NCBI RefSeq assembly: GCF_001544095.1
Contig: NZ_BCPT01000005.1
Coordinates: forward strand, 124,001 to 188,000
Reading direction: 5' to 3'
Length of the DNA stretch: 64,000 bases
Source of the DNA: Enterococcus casseliflavus NBRC 100478
GTDB taxonomy: Bacteria > Bacillota > Bacilli > Lactobacillales > Enterococcaceae
Below the pieces are notes generated by a model that was not told the DNA's origin, searched no databases, and worked only from the letters and a program-made list of their open reading frames with translations. How positions within the stretch are numbered: position 1 is the first letter of the stretch; every line of letters begins with the position of its first letter. This document shows positions 8,129 through 18,608 of this stretch, in pieces. Position numbers and translations under genes: made by a program.

Positions 8129-10429
8129 CTAGACTGTCAACCACTGACGAAGGGTTGATAAATCACTCATTAATAAAAATTCTTCTGTTTTGATCAGTTT
8201 TTGTCGTTGCTGATACAAATGACTCTCCGTCAATGGACGGGAAACAGGATCAGCAGTTTTATTCAAAACACCATCTTGTATTGTAACAAATTCCAGCTCA
8301 GAAAACACCTGAATCATGAAAATAAGTAATTTTTGTGGAATTTTTAGATAGTCAGCGACCATCTTTAGTTTGTAACGAATGTCCAAACGAGGCTGCTGTT
8401 TGATCAGTTGAAAGAGACGACTGTATTGCTCTCTTGTCCCTACCCCATCTAAATAAGCATCTTCTGTCGAGTAGAAAACAAAAGCAACTCTTGACGCCTG
8501 GAGCGCTTGAACGATCTCTTTGATCACTGCAGGGTCAGCAGGACAATCTAAAAATGCAATCTCTTGGAACTGACCAGCACGAAAAGTATCTTCCAAGGCT
8601 GTAACTGAGTCAAATATGGTGGTTTGCCCACAAAAGCCTTGCAATTCCCGAGGAAGTTTCTGCTTGAAAAGAACGCCTAGTGTTTGACTGCCCAGAGAGA
8701 CACCTTGACGGCTTCTTTTCGAACGATAATCAAATAGCTGAATCCCTTCCACTGCAAAATCATCCAACATGAGCTGCGGTTTTTTGTTGCCATTCCATTC
8801 ATTGATGGAAAGCTGACCAACGATCGATAAGCGGTCGTTTTCAAACGCTACTAAATCTTTTCCAAAACCAAACCCAATGACATCCAGCTGCGTGTTAGAC
8901 TCATCGCTCATCACTAACTTCAAATGCTGATTTTCTGAACCAATCTGGCGAGCATTTTGAGTCATCAGATTAGAAAATAAAAATTTCGGTAAGGGGTTGT
9001 CCGTTCCAAAAGGCGCTAAGACTTTTAATGATTCAATAAAACTGATCGAAACTTCTGTTAACGGTAACTCCTCATCGATCGCTAAGGGGATGCCCTGACT
9101 GAGGTCAATGCCATTTTCTTCAACGTAACGATTCATTTGGGCTTGCAGCATATCTAAATGATCGATGGGGATACTTAATCCAACTGCTGCATGATGGCCG
9201 CCAAAGCTAGTAAACATGTCTTTCATCGTCGACAGCATTTCAAACAGATTCAACGCAGCAATGCTTCTTCCCGACCCTTTGGCTAAGCCATTTTCTTTTT
9301 TGGTCAAAACGATCACTGGTTGTCCTGTACTTTGCATGATTCGTCCTGCCACGATACCTAAAACACCTTCGTGCCAATGATCTCCCACCACCAAATGAAC
9401 ATGATTCGCAGGATCGATTTTTTCTTGTGCTTCTTTCATGATTTCTTCAACAAAGGTTTTTCGCTGCTGATTGATCGTATCTAAGGTTTGGGCTAAGCTT
9501 ACTGCCTCTTCTTCATCGAAGGTAGTCAATAAGCGAACAGCCGGATTGGGGTCCTCCAAACGACCGATCGCATTTAAACGTGGTCCAACAGCGAAGCCAA
9601 TATCTGTTTCGTTGACTGTTTGTTTTTTTAAACCGCTGACTGACAGCAACTCATTCAGTCCGATGCGATCCGATTGCTGAATCATTTTCAACCCGTTGCT
9701 GACTAATAGCCGATTCTCATCGGTCAAAGAAACCATATCAGCGATCGTCCCAATCGCAACAAGATCAAGCAATTCCACTGGCACTTCTTCTAACAAAGCG
9801 CAAGCCACTTTAAATGCGACGCCGACTCCAGCCAAATCACCAAAAGGATAGTTTCCTTGAGGGTGACGGGGATGGACAATAGCAAACGCCTCCGGTAGTT
9901 CTGCAGGTAGTTCATGGTGATCTGTGACGATCACGTCAACTCCTTGTCCTTGAGCATAAGCAATCGCCTCATGACCAGACACCCCATTGTCGACGGTGAT
10001 GATCAATTGCGTCCCTGCTGCAATTTTATCTTGATAGACAGTTAGATTGGGACCATATCCATCTGTAAAACGATTAGGCAAATAATACTCAGCTTCCGCC
10101 CCTAGCAATTCCAACGTTTCCTTTAACACGGTAGTGCTCGTGATCCCATCCGCATCGTAATCACCATAAATCAAGATTCGTTCGCCATTTAAAATCGCTT
10201 CATGGATTCGTTCCACGGCTTTAGCCATATCATGAAATAAAAACGGATCATGAAGATATTGCAGGTCCGTTGATAAAAAAGCATCGAGCGCCTCTGCTGT
10301 TCGAATATTTCGCTGCCATAGCAACGCGCCGATCCGCTCAGGGAGCTTTCTTTCTTGGATCAGCTCTTTAAATACTGGGGTCGTTTCGCTTTCTTGCGGA
10401 CGCACCCAATGAAAATTTGCACGTTTCAC
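8129..10429 (-). CDS. recJ: Single-stranded-DNA exonuclease RecJ
   Basis: A 766-residue 5'-3' exonuclease of recombination and mismatch repair. The DHH domain has [16 protein letters not shown], then [12 protein letters not shown] and [10 protein letters not shown]; the DHHA1 domain has [15 protein letters not shown] and [12 protein letters not shown]; an OB fold and the Firmicute-type C-terminal extension follow. The start is taken as GTG at 10429, seven bases after AGGAG ([11 protein letters not shown]). In-frame codons upstream lack a ribosome site. First gene of recJ-apt. Confidence 0.94.
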   Translation of the reverse strand: MKRANFHWVRPQESETTPVFKELIQERKLPERIGALLWQRNIRTAEALDAFLSTDLQYLHDPFLFHDMAKAVERIHEAILNGERILIYGDYDADGITSTTVLKETLELLGAEAEYYLPNRFTDGYGPNLTVYQDKIAAGTQLIITVDNGVSGHEAIAYAQGQGVDVIVTDHHELPAELPEAFAIVHPRHPQGNYPFGDLAGVGVAFKVACALLEEVPVELLDLVAIGTIADMVSLTDENRLLVSNGLKMIQQSDRIGLNELLSVSGLKKQTVNETDIGFAVGPRLNAIGRLEDPNPAVRLLTTFDEEEAVSLAQTLDTINQQRKTFVEEIMKEAQEKIDPANHVHLVVGDHWHEGVLGIVAGRIMQSTGQPVIVLTKKENGLAKGSGRSIAALNLFEMLSTMKDMFTSFGGHHAAVGLSIPIDHLDMLQAQMNRYVEENGIDLSQGIPLAIDEELPLTEVSISFIESLKVLAPFGTDNPLPKFLFSNLMTQNARQIGSENQHLKLVMSDESNTQLDVIGFGFGKDLVAFENDRLSIVGQLSINEWNGNKKPQLMLDDFAVEGIQLFDYRSKRSRQGVSLGSQTLGVLFKQKLPRELQGFCGQTTIFDSVTALEDTFRAGQFQEIAFLDCPADPAVIKEIVQALQASRVAFVFYSTEDAYLDGVGTREQYSRLFQLIKQQPRLDIRYKLKMVADYLKIPQKLLIFMIQVFSELEFVTIQDGVLNKTADPVSRPLTESHLYQQRQKLIKTEEFLLMSDLSTLRQWLTV

Positions 10430-10513
10430 CAAATCACTCCTAACTAGGATATTATAGCAAAGTTTATGCAAAAAAGAAAAACAACGAGAGAAACAGCACT
10501 CGTTTTACAACAC

Positions 10514-10559
10514 AAAAAAAGAGCTTGCAGCAAATCTTGCACTAGCAAACTCTTTTTTT
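10514..10559. terminator. Bidirectional terminator between lapA and recJ
   Basis: AAAAAAAGAGYTTGC stem arms (one G-U pair) with T runs on both strands; on the minus strand it follows the lapA-like gene. Confidence 0.85.
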
Positions 10560-10575
10560 GTGAAATGTCGCTCTT

Positions 10576-11013
10576 TTAGGCTTGCGATTCAAAAGACTTC
10601 ATTTCCTCATCGATCGTTGGCGGCGTGGATGCGCCCGCAGCACGTGAGGAAAGCTGGGCTTCTTGATCATCGAGCTGCTGCTGTCTTGCCGCTAACTCCG
10701 CCTGCTTGTTCGTGTATTCCCGTTCCAAAGCTTCTCGTTGTTCTTGGAGAACCTTCTCGTTATTCGAACGATAATCTGAGAGCTCTTTTCTCAATTGCTT
10801 TAGTTCTTTTTTTTGGCGGAACATTGCGCTTGTGGAAACCAGCAGCAAAATCAATGCGCCTAACAAAGCAGAACCAATAATGACTAAGATCAGTGGCGAT
10901 TGAATCGTTGTGAAGCCAAAGTTGATCGGGACAGTCATATTGTTTGCAACGGCAAATAAAACGATCACTAAAATCAGTAAAATACCAACGATAACACGCC
11001 ATTGATTTTTCAT
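10576..11013 (-). CDS. LapA-domain (DUF1049) membrane protein with coiled coil
   Basis: A 145-residue protein with two membrane segments (IVGILLILVIVLFAVANN, then LILVIIGSALLGALILLLV), the LapA/DUF1049 signature around VPINFGFTTIQSPL, and a long charged coiled coil (residues about 72-125, MFRQKKELKQLRKELSDY onward) facing the cytosol. E. coli LapA is part of the LPS-regulating LapAB pair; the role in Gram-positives is unknown. The start at 11013 is nine bases after TAGGAG. It is the third gene of rnz-SDR-lapA, 12 bases after the SDR gene. Confidence 0.85.
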   Translation of the reverse strand: MKNQWRVIVGILLILVIVLFAVANNMTVPINFGFTTIQSPLILVIIGSALLGALILLLVSTSAMFRQKKELKQLRKELSDYRSNNEKVLQEQREALEREYTNKQAELAARQQQLDDQEAQLSSRAAGASTPPTIDEEMKSFESQA

Positions 11014-11025
11014 GGGCTTCAACTC

Positions 11026-11814
11026 CTATTTTTTGTTGAACATCGTTCCCGCCATATAATCGCCGATTGAAGGAAACAGCGTATATAGTTTCGCAGCAGC
11101 GCCTAAAATATGTGGGCGATTGATTTCTCGTTTTGGATGGATCATCGCTTTGACGATCGTTTGCGCTAATTTGTTCGGTTCGAGCACTAGGCTGCCCACC
11201 GACGATAAGTAACTACCGCTTGGGTCTGCTTGGTCAAAGAATGCCGTTTCGATCGGTCCAGGATTGACCGTTGTTACGTTGATCCCTAATGGTTTTAGTT
11301 CTAAACGTAATGCGTTAGAAAAACCGAGCACAGCAAATTTTGTTGCAGAGTAGACGGCCGTTTTTGGCGTAGCGATCTTACCTGCGATCGAAGCAACATT
11401 TATGATGTGACCATGCTTTTGTTCAGCCATTTGGATCGCTACTTGCTGGGTCAAAACCATCATGCCAAGCACATTGACTTCGAACATATTTCGGATGACC
11501 GCCGGGTCCATCTCTGTAAATTCTTGAAAGATCCCGTAGCCAGCATTATTGACGAAGACATCGATCTTACCAACTTTTTCATTGATTTTTTCTAGTAAGC
11601 GCTCCACACTTTCAGGATTTGCTACATCCAATTGAAACGCATACGCTTCTTTGCCGCTTAATTCCATACATTGTTCTTTGACTTTTCCAATCAGATTCGT
11701 TCTTCGGGCACAAGTCACGACGATCGCACCACGTTTTGCGGCTTCATAACAGATTTGTTCGCCAAGTCCAGCAGAGCCACCTGTTACAACGACAACTTTA
11801 TTCTCTAAATTCAT
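11026..11814 (-). CDS. Short-chain dehydrogenase/reductase
   Basis: A 262-residue classical [13 protein letters not shown] binds the dinucleotide; ARRTN after the second strand suggests NADP; NNAGYG, the catalytic serine in NVASIAG and YSATK (Tyr, Lys) complete the active site. The C-terminal hydrophobic segment may touch the membrane. It resembles B. subtilis YqjQ, which also lies near rnz. Substrate unknown. Its start overlaps the end of rnz by 17 bases, so the two are cotranscribed. Confidence 0.88.
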   Translation of the reverse strand: MNLENKVVVVTGGSAGLGEQICYEAAKRGAIVVTCARRTNLIGKVKEQCMELSGKEAYAFQLDVANPESVERLLEKINEKVGKIDVFVNNAGYGIFQEFTEMDPAVIRNMFEVNVLGMMVLTQQVAIQMAEQKHGHIINVASIAGKIATPKTAVYSATKFAVLGFSNALRLELKPLGINVTTVNPGPIETAFFDQADPSGSYLSSVGSLVLEPNKLAQTIVKAMIHPKREINRPHILGAAAKLYTLFPSIGDYMAGTMFNKK

Positions 11815-12754
11815 CTGTTTCTTCCTCTCCGGCAAAAGGGATCTCAACAATATCAAAATCTTTGACGATCAACGTATTCGGAAATACTTCTTTTGCTTCA
11901 TTTACTAAATTTGTAATATCTTTGCCAACGTAACGCGCACTGATATGGGTCAACAGCAAACGCTTAGCTTGAGCTTCTTGTGCCACTTCGGCAGCTTGCC
12001 ACGTCGTCGAGTGAAAATAAGCGCGAGCCAACTTGGCTTCTTCTTTGTTAAAGGTACTTTCATGCACCAATACATCCGCATCTTCTGCTAGCAGTACGGC
12101 GTTTTGACATTTACGCGTATCACCTAATATCGCCACGATCCGACCTTTTTTCGCTTGGCCCAAGAAATCAGCCCCATTGATTTGACGTCCATCGTCAAGG
12201 GTAACTACTTCACCTTTTTTCAAACGACCGAAGAGCGGCCCAGGTTTCAACCCAAGTTCCAGTAAAGCCTGCACTTGCAATTCCCCTTGATGGCTTGCTT
12301 CAACAATCCGATAACCAAAACTGTCAATGCCATGATCAAGACGCAGACACGATACTTCAAATTGCTGATCTTTAAAAAGAATCCCTTCTTCTTCAATCTC
12401 GAAAAAATGTAAGGGGTAGCTGACTTTGGTCTGAGAAATCCGCAAAACGGTTTGAACGTATGCTTTGATCCCCTTGGGTCCATAAATCTCTAGAGGCGTG
12501 TCGCCTCCTTGAAAGGAGCGGCTGCTGATCAATCCTGGCAACCCATAGATATGGTCACCATGAAGATGAGTGATAAAGATTTTTTCAATCTTTCGTGGAC
12601 GAATCGTAGAATGCAAAATCTGCATTTGCGTCCCTTCGCCACAATCAAAAAGCCAAACGGCATTCCGTTCATCTAAAAGTCGTAACGCAATGCTGGTCAC
12701 GTTTCGATGTTTCGCAGGCACACCCGCGCCTGTTCCTAAAAATTCTAATTCCAT
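11798..12754 (-). CDS. rnz: Ribonuclease Z
   Basis: A 318-residue metallo-beta-lactamase-fold endonuclease that trims tRNA 3' ends. It starts [18 protein letters not shown]; the zinc motif is [16 protein letters not shown]; further ligands are in [23 protein letters not shown] and the late LLTHISARY. Length and motif order fit the short bacterial RNase Z. The start at 12754 follows AAAGGAAAGAAGCTT. First gene of a three-gene unit. Confidence 0.94.
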   Translation of the reverse strand: MELEFLGTGAGVPAKHRNVTSIALRLLDERNAVWLFDCGEGTQMQILHSTIRPRKIEKIFITHLHGDHIYGLPGLISSRSFQGGDTPLEIYGPKGIKAYVQTVLRISQTKVSYPLHFFEIEEEGILFKDQQFEVSCLRLDHGIDSFGYRIVEASHQGELQVQALLELGLKPGPLFGRLKKGEVVTLDDGRQINGADFLGQAKKGRIVAILGDTRKCQNAVLLAEDADVLVHESTFNKEEAKLARAYFHSTTWQAAEVAQEAQAKRLLLTHISARYVGKDITNLVNEAKEVFPNTLIVKDFDIVEIPFAGEEETDEFRE

Positions 12755-12826
12755 AAGCTTCTTTCCTTTCATCTCTTTCCAATTTTAGCGGAAAAGAAAT
12801 CAAGTTGCAATTGAAGCTTGTGGATT

Positions 12827-13402
12827 TTATTTCTCAGATTGGCGATCTTCTGCGTCGTTATGAGAGTTTTTCCAGTCTTCTTGAACGCGTGCTTTGGTGG
12901 ATTCTTCGACTTTCTTAGCCGTTTCAATCTCTGCTTCCACTTCATCGTAGTCAAAGCGCGTGATGTCACCGCCTAATTCATTCATGATCAATTGATTCAA
13001 AGGACGATTGTCTTCTTCATCTGCGATCAATAATAACCCCGTATCACCAACACCAATTTGGTTTCCGACATGTTCAAAAAGCATTTGCGCATTTTGGATC
13101 TCTTTTGCATCACGAGTAGCACCGATCATACTGCCACCAAACCAGCCCAGCATAATTCCTAAAGGTCCGCCTAGCACACCAACGAGCATCCCGATCAATC
13201 CACCCGTTGATGTCTTATTGTTCCCAGTAAAATCGAGAAAGTCCTCGACTTTAAATTGATGCACGCCTTCATTGGTGTGGGTAAGAACCGCCATTTGTTC
13301 CCCTTTGATCTTCCGTTCCATATGCATCCGTTTCACTTCCGAAAAGGCTTGGTACGCTTTGGCACTGGCATCAAAATTCATTACAATGACACGTTTTGAC
13401 AT
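12827..13402 (-). CDS. DUF1269-type protein with glycine-rich hydrophobic centre
   Basis: A 191-residue protein of the DUF1269 type: an N-terminal alpha/beta region (RVIVMNFDASAKAYQAFSE), a glycine-rich hydrophobic centre (LIGMLVGVLGGPLGIMLGW, residues about 69-87) and a charged C-terminal tail rich in Glu and Lys. Function unknown; such proteins are often stress-linked. No partner is obvious: it stands between rnz and obgE with spacers on both sides. Start behind GGGAGCGATTTTT. Confidence 0.75.
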   Translation of the reverse strand: MSKRVIVMNFDASAKAYQAFSEVKRMHMERKIKGEQMAVLTHTNEGVHQFKVEDFLDFTGNNKTSTGGLIGMLVGVLGGPLGIMLGWFGGSMIGATRDAKEIQNAQMLFEHVGNQIGVGDTGLLLIADEEDNRPLNQLIMNELGGDITRFDYDEVEAEIETAKKVEESTKARVQEDWKNSHNDAEDRQSEK

Positions 13403-13476
13403 AAAAATCGCTCCCTTTGGTTTATTTGTTCTCTTCTTTATTTTAACAGTAAATCATTTAAATGAAAAAAGAAACC

Positions 13477-13527
13477 AAAAAGACTACCAATCATTGATTT
13501 CTTAGTGAAAATCAATGATCGGTAGTC
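13477..13527 (-). terminator. Strong terminator of obgE
   Basis: A 19-bp stem GACTACCGATCATTGATTT / AAATCAATGATTGGTAGTC with one G-U pair, then TTTTTGG on the minus strand. Confidence 0.9.
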
Positions 13528-13582
13528 AAATACACTGCAGCTAAAAAGGTATTTTTTAGGCAAATGATGTTCTTTTAAACGA

Positions 13583-14896
13583 TTATTCGACAAACTCGAA
13601 CTCGAAGTTGCCGATCCGAACGATATCGCCGTCTTTGGCACCGCGCGCCCGTAATGCTTCATCGACACCTAAACCACGCAGCTGACGAGCAAAACGCATC
13701 ACGGTTTCATCATGATCAAAATTCGTCATCTGGAATAGTTTTTCGATTTTTTCACCGCTCAAGATCCAAGTTGCATCAGGATCGCGATCAATTGAGAACT
13801 CTGGTTCATCCGATTGGAAGCCGTAATGAACAACATCTTCTTCCATTTCTTCATCGTATAAAAGAAACTCAGGAGTGACTTCCAATAGATCCGCTGTCGC
13901 ATTCAACAAGGCATCGATTCCCTTACGAGTGACACCAGAGATTGGGAAAATCATTGGTTCATCCGCGAACTCATCCGTTTTTTCTTTTGCCAGCTGCTCT
14001 TTGAAAAGGGCTAGGTTTTCTTCAGCATCCGGCATATCCATCTTATTGGCAACGATGATTTGTGGTCGCTCTAGTAAGCGCAAGTTATGGGTCGACAATT
14101 CATTGTTGATGGACAAATAGTCCTCGTATGGATCGCGTCCTTCCATGCCACTCATATCGATCACATGTAAAATGACGCGGGTCCGTTCGATATGGCGTAA
14201 AAACTGAGTCCCTAAACCAACCCCTTGTGAGGCTCCTTCGATCAGACCAGGTAGATCAGCGACCGCAAAACTACGGCCATCAGTAGTTGTTACCATACCT
14301 AAATTTGGTACCAGCGTGGTAAAATGATACGCACCAATTTTTGGTCGAGCAGAGGAAATCACAGAGAGTAATGTAGACTTCCCAACTGAAGGGAAACCAA
14401 CTAGACCAACATCTGCTAAAACTTTTAATTCGAGCTCGATTTTTCTTTCTTGACCAGGTTCTCCATTCTCAGCTAATTCTGGGGCTGGGTTTTTCGGAGA
14501 GGCAAACCGAATGTTGCCACGGCCGCCACGGCCACCTTTAGCAATCACTAATGTTTGGCCTTGCTCAATCAAATCACCTAATAAGGCACCTGTTTCAGCG
14601 TCACGAACGGTCGTTCCCTGTGGTACTTTGATGTAGGTATCATCTGAGCCACGACCGTGCATTCCTTTACTCATGCCGTTTTCCCCGGGTTGCGCTTTAA
14701 AATGACGATTAAAACGGAAATCCATTAATGTACGCAGACCCTCGTCTACGACTAAAATGACATCACCACCACGTCCACCGTCACCACCTGCTGGTCCGCC
14801 GTCTGGGACATATTTCTCTCGGCGAAAAGCAACCATTCCGTCGCCGCCTTTTCCTGCTTTGACATCGATTGTCACTTGATCTAAAAACATGGACAT
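13583..14896 (-). CDS. obgE: GTPase Obg/CgtA
   Basis: A 437-residue essential GTPase of ribosome assembly and stress signalling. The glycine-rich Obg fold (residues 1-158, [28 protein letters not shown]) is followed by the G domain: [31 protein letters not shown]; then the C-terminal OCT domain found in Firmicutes ([30 protein letters not shown]). The ATG at 14896 is eight bases after GGAGG. Single-gene unit. Confidence 0.96.
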   Translation of the reverse strand: MSMFLDQVTIDVKAGKGGDGMVAFRREKYVPDGGPAGGDGGRGGDVILVVDEGLRTLMDFRFNRHFKAQPGENGMSKGMHGRGSDDTYIKVPQGTTVRDAETGALLGDLIEQGQTLVIAKGGRGGRGNIRFASPKNPAPELAENGEPGQERKIELELKVLADVGLVGFPSVGKSTLLSVISSARPKIGAYHFTTLVPNLGMVTTTDGRSFAVADLPGLIEGASQGVGLGTQFLRHIERTRVILHVIDMSGMEGRDPYEDYLSINNELSTHNLRLLERPQIIVANKMDMPDAEENLALFKEQLAKEKTDEFADEPMIFPISGVTRKGIDALLNATADLLEVTPEFLLYDEEMEEDVVHYGFQSDEPEFSIDRDPDATWILSGEKIEKLFQMTNFDHDETVMRFARQLRGLGVDEALRARGAKDGDIVRIGNFEFEFVE

Positions 14897-15075
14897 TATT
14901 TGTCCTCCATTCTTTTTTTACTACCTTCTATACTTTTTGATTATCAGTTATCTCACCTTAAGTGGTTACTATTTCTCTAATAAGAAAGTCTATTTTATTG
15001 TAACGACCCAAACGTCTTTTGTCTATCTTTTCTCATGGGTTTCCGTAAGAAATCGCGAATTCTTAAGGGTTATTC

Positions 15076-15081
15076 TTTGAC
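15076..15081 (+). promoter_or_regulatory. Possible -35 element for gap
   Basis: A consensus TTGACA lies about 65 bases before the gap start, but the -10 at 17-18 bases (CAAACT) is weak, so control may need an activator or another start. Confidence 0.35.
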
Positions 15082-15144
15082 AGTCACTTGAAATCGTAGC
15101 AAACTTTTAAGTGTACCAGACACAATCAAAGGAGGAAACAAGAA

Positions 15145-16155
15145 ATGACAGTAAAAGTTGGAATCAATGGTTTTGGACGAATTGGACGTTTGGCTTTTCG
15201 TAGGATCAAAGAAGTTTCTGCCGATATTGAAGTTGTGGCAATCAATGATTTGACGAGTCCAGTCATGTTAGCACACTTATTGCAATTTGACTCGACCCAC
15301 GGCACGTACCCTGGAACTGTTACTGCAACGGATAATGCTATCGTTGTCGATGGCAAAGAGACCCGTGTGTACGCTGAACCAGACGCAAGCAAAATCCCTT
15401 GGGCAAAAGAAAATGGCGTCGATATCGTTTTAGAATGCACGGGTTTTTACACTTCCGCAGAAAAAGCACAAGCCCATCTTGATGCGGGTGTCAAAAGAGT
15501 CGTTATCTCCGCACCAGCTGGTAATATGAAAACGATCGTTTACAATGTCAACTCCGACACGTTAACACCAGAGGATACTATCATATCCGCAGGTTCTTGT
15601 ACGACCAACTGCTTAGCTCCGATGGCCTACTTCTTAAATGAGGAATTCGGGATCGAAGTTGGTACGATGACGACGGTACATGCCTATACTTCTACACAAA
15701 TGCTATTGGATGGTCCGGTAAAAGGCGGAAACTTAAGAGCCGCTCGGTCCGCTGCAGATAACACGATCCCTCACTCGACGGGTGCTGCTAAAGCGATCGG
15801 TCTAGTTATCCCAGAATTAAATGGCAAATTACAAGGACACGCCCAACGGGTTCCTGTCGTCGATGGTTCTTTAACAGAATTAGTCTCAATTTTGAAAACC
15901 AAAGTAACCGCCGATGAAGTCAATGAAGCGATCAGAAAACACACCGTCGATAATCCGTCATTCGGTTACGATGACCGTGAGATCGTCTCTGGAGATGTGA
16001 TTGGTACCACTCAAGGTTCTATCTTTGATCCGACACAAACAGAAGTAACCACGGCTGGCGATTTCCAACTGGTGAAAACCGTCGCTTGGTATGATAATGA
16101 ATATGGCTTTACTTGCCAAATGATTCGTTTGCTAGAAGAATTTGCTCGTTTATAA
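15145..16155 (+). CDS. gap: Glyceraldehyde-3-phosphate dehydrogenase, stand-alone copy
   Basis: A 336-residue NAD-type [15 protein letters not shown] binds the dinucleotide, Asp35 in AINDLT favours NAD, Cys152 ([11 protein letters not shown]) is the catalytic thiol and His179 (TVHAYTS) its partner. It catalyses the oxidative phosphorylation step of glycolysis. It stands alone with a terminator, not in a cggR-gap-pgk-tpi-eno operon, so it is probably a second copy. The Gly before Ser-Cys and HAYTSTQ rather than HAYTGDQ also mark it as a divergent paralogue. Start behind AAAGGAGGAAACAAGAA. Confidence 0.92.
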   Translation: MTVKVGINGFGRIGRLAFRRIKEVSADIEVVAINDLTSPVMLAHLLQFDSTHGTYPGTVTATDNAIVVDGKETRVYAEPDASKIPWAKENGVDIVLECTGFYTSAEKAQAHLDAGVKRVVISAPAGNMKTIVYNVNSDTLTPEDTIISAGSCTTNCLAPMAYFLNEEFGIEVGTMTTVHAYTSTQMLLDGPVKGGNLRAARSAADNTIPHSTGAAKAIGLVIPELNGKLQGHAQRVPVVDGSLTELVSILKTKVTADEVNEAIRKHTVDNPSFGYDDREIVSGDVIGTTQGSIFDPTQTEVTTAGDFQLVKTVAWYDNEYGFTCQMIRLLEEFARL

Positions 16156-16168
16156 GCCAAGGGTCAAG

Positions 16169-16207
16169 CAAAAAGTGCCGGTTCTTTTTTTGAACCGGCA
16201 CTTTTTT
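16169..16207. terminator. Bidirectional terminator between gap and the hydrolase gene
   Basis: AAAAAGTGCCGGTTC / GAACCGGCACTTTTT with an all-T/A loop; overlaps the stop codon of the convergent gene. Confidence 0.9.
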
Positions 16208-17156
16208 ATTCACTTGCTGGGTGATCGTATTTGTCCAAAAAAGCTGCAATTTTTTCTTTATAAAGGTCTGGATCTGTTTTGTAGCTTTTCGCATGCTCGG
16301 CACCTGAAACAACCCATTTTTCTTTTGGTGCATCGGTCGCGTTATACAAAATTTCCAGCATCGAATAAGGAACAAACGTATCCGCATCGCCATGGATAAA
16401 AAAGATTGGACGCGTATTCTTTTGCAGTTGTTTGACTGCATCTGCTTCACCAAAGAAATACCCCGCTCGGATTTTTGTGACAAGGCTAGTGACATTCATC
16501 AATGGAAAGGCAGGTAGACCAAACAATTGATCGAGTTGATACCCCAATTCTTCATTGACGTTGGTATACCCACAATCTTCAATGATAGAAGTGACATTTT
16601 TCGGCAAGTCTTCCCCACTGGTCATCATTACCGTGGCAGCCCCCATACTGATGCCATACAAAGTGATCGTTTCTTCAGGACCATTTTTTGCGAGTACTTC
16701 ATCGATCCATTGCAGATAATCCTTACGTTCGTGCCACCCAAAACCAATATAATCTCCTTCGCTTTGACCATGCCCTCGAGCGTCTGGAACCAAGACATTA
16801 TAGCCTAAATCATGATACATCTTAGCATAGTCCGCCATCGTTTCTGCATTCCCCATGTAGCCATGCGCGATGATCGCCGTTTTTCCTCGATTCTTCTCCT
16901 CCGCCGGTAGATAAATGGCGGATAATTTTAAATCATCTTCAGATGTCAGCTGCCACATCTCACGATTTGCGGGATCTGTAAACCAATTTTGCGATTCATT
17001 TCCTGTCTGATTTTCATCCGTACCAGGGGTATCTCCTTCCAAAAAATCTTTTTCTGAAGGAACCACCGCATAATCGTAAAAATAGTTTCCTGCATACCCT
17101 AATCCTGCAATTGCTAATACAGCCACTCCGATGGCAATCTTCCAGCGCAATTTCAC
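16206..17156 (-). CDS. Membrane-anchored alpha/beta hydrolase
   Basis: A 316-residue protein with one N-terminal membrane segment (IAIGVAVLAIAGLGYAGNYF) and an extracellular alpha/beta hydrolase domain. The oxyanion region is AHGYMGN, the nucleophile serine is in YGISMGAAT, the acid is in HGDADTFVP and the histidine in GAEHAKS. It belongs to the YqkD/Frsa-like group of serine hydrolases; substrate unknown. Start chosen as GTG at 17156, nine bases after AAGAGG; a GTG at 17165 is too close to that site. Single gene. Confidence 0.85.
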   Translation of the reverse strand: MKLRWKIAIGVAVLAIAGLGYAGNYFYDYAVVPSEKDFLEGDTPGTDENQTGNESQNWFTDPANREMWQLTSEDDLKLSAIYLPAEEKNRGKTAIIAHGYMGNAETMADYAKMYHDLGYNVLVPDARGHGQSEGDYIGFGWHERKDYLQWIDEVLAKNGPEETITLYGISMGAATVMMTSGEDLPKNVTSIIEDCGYTNVNEELGYQLDQLFGLPAFPLMNVTSLVTKIRAGYFFGEADAVKQLQKNTRPIFFIHGDADTFVPYSMLEILYNATDAPKEKWVVSGAEHAKSYKTDPDLYKEKIAAFLDKYDHPASE

Positions 17157-17275
17157 ACTTGTCACGTCCTCTTGTTATATAGTTTACATAATATTATTAT
17201 GGTTTCATCGTTCTTCATGGAAAGAACCCACTACATAAATTACCGTTTTTTGCTCGTGTTTGTCAATTGCAAGCG

Positions 17276-17318
17276 CCCAAAAAGAAAACCATTGCCAACA
17301 CGCTTTGTTGGCAATGGT
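17276..17318 (-). terminator. Terminator of the mupG-like gene
   Basis: Perfect stem ACCATTGCCAACA / TGTTGGCAATGGT, followed by TTTCTTTTT on the minus strand. Confidence 0.88.
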
Positions 17319-17334
17319 TGATTTCTCGTGATAA

Positions 17335-18426
17335 TTAGTTATTTTCGACCAATTTAAAACTTGACCAAGGTTTCAAGAATTCTAATAAGAATAGTTCCTC
17401 ATCAGCGATCTTACCAACGACATTGACACGACCATCATTTTTCATTGCTTTCAAGGCGATTTGCGTCTCACCTTTGTATTGTCCATAGCCAGCATTATCG
17501 ATCAAGACATCCCCTCTTACCATATCACGGGTATCATGAGGTGGAAATTCCTTGTCTTTATAATAGATCCGCGTCATCGTTGAACGCAAGATGTACTCTG
17601 AGCGATCTCCTCGATAGCTGTGCAGATTATCGAAGAGACAAATTCGTTCATCTTCAGTGATTCCGTCAACGACATCGACTCTTAATGTCGGATAATCAGC
17701 ATGAAACGCTTCAGCCATTGCTGCCAATTCTGCTTCTGAAGCATAGGCATTTCCAATAGAGATATCATCGATCAAACCAGTCAACACTAAATGTTTGACT
17801 TGTGTAGCTAGTGGCAGATCACGATGGTCTTCCAACGAGCATAAACCATCTTGTGTTGGCCATGGACCGAAATCAGCTTCGTGAGAATTCACGAAAGCCA
17901 TCGTATTTAAATTGTATTTGCGGAATTTTTCCGAACAAAAAACAAAATGGTCATAGCCTAACCCTGAATAGCGATGAGGATAGAAGTTATGCGAACCGAG
18001 TAAATTTTCAGTATTAGGTGAATAACTCATGATGTTATCCACGTAGCTCGTGCCGCTGCTCATATTGATTTCGATTTTGATCCCGTAAGGATTACGGGTC
18101 ATTTTGGCTTCTTCTGAACCAGTGAAACCAATATCTAACCGAACACCGTAAGCCCCCATCTCATCAAAGAAGGATAAATCATCATAAGAAATACCTAACT
18201 GTTCGAATAAACCAGGATTGATATCTACCATGACTTCCATTCCTAACTGATTGGCATAATCCACGACTTGCTTAAAGTCTGCCAAGACTTTTTCTTTGTC
18301 ATCGTTGATTTGCAGCAAACTGGTAAATACCCGTTTAAAGCCGTATTTGTGTGCCAAGTCTAGATACGCTTTGTCCTTTTCAAACGTTGAGCGCTCTGGA
18401 TAAATCGATATCCCTAATTTTCCCAT
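17335..18426 (-). CDS. mupG: DUF871 protein, MupG-like 6-phospho-N-acetylmuramidase
   Basis: A 363-residue TIM-barrel protein of the DUF871 family (MGKLGISIYPERSTFEKDKAY start, MVDINPGLFEQLG, GVRLDIGFTGSEEA, LLGSHNFYPHRYSGLG, C-terminal GYGQYKGETQIALK). The S. aureus member MupG cleaves the phosphorylated MurNAc-GlcNAc disaccharide imported during wall recycling. Here there is no murQ, murP or RpiR gene next to it, so the assignment to that pathway is by family only. The start at 18426 is eight bases after AGGAGG. Monocistronic. Confidence 0.82.
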   Translation of the reverse strand: MGKLGISIYPERSTFEKDKAYLDLAHKYGFKRVFTSLLQINDDKEKVLADFKQVVDYANQLGMEVMVDINPGLFEQLGISYDDLSFFDEMGAYGVRLDIGFTGSEEAKMTRNPYGIKIEINMSSGTSYVDNIMSYSPNTENLLGSHNFYPHRYSGLGYDHFVFCSEKFRKYNLNTMAFVNSHEADFGPWPTQDGLCSLEDHRDLPLATQVKHLVLTGLIDDISIGNAYASEAELAAMAEAFHADYPTLRVDVVDGITEDERICLFDNLHSYRGDRSEYILRSTMTRIYYKDKEFPPHDTRDMVRGDVLIDNAGYGQYKGETQIALKAMKNDGRVNVVGKIADEELFLLEFLKPWSSFKLVENN

Positions 18427-18608
18427 CAAAAAAACCTCCTGTAAATTCTATCCGTTTATTATAATGAATCCTCTTTCATTATAGCAAACATCTAAAAAGT
18501 GGTCTACACCTTTCCGTCTGTTTCTTTCTCATTCCACAAAATCTGCGCTTTCTTCTATGTCTCTTTTTTGTTATGATTATCATTAAGAAAACTGGAAGGA
18601 ATGAAAGA

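Noticed and set aside
18568-18588. Fur/PerR-like sequence TTGTTATGATTATCATTAAG before the cyclophilin gene
   Set aside because: Only the right arm ATTATCA fits; the left arm matches at about half its positions. More likely just the -10 region.
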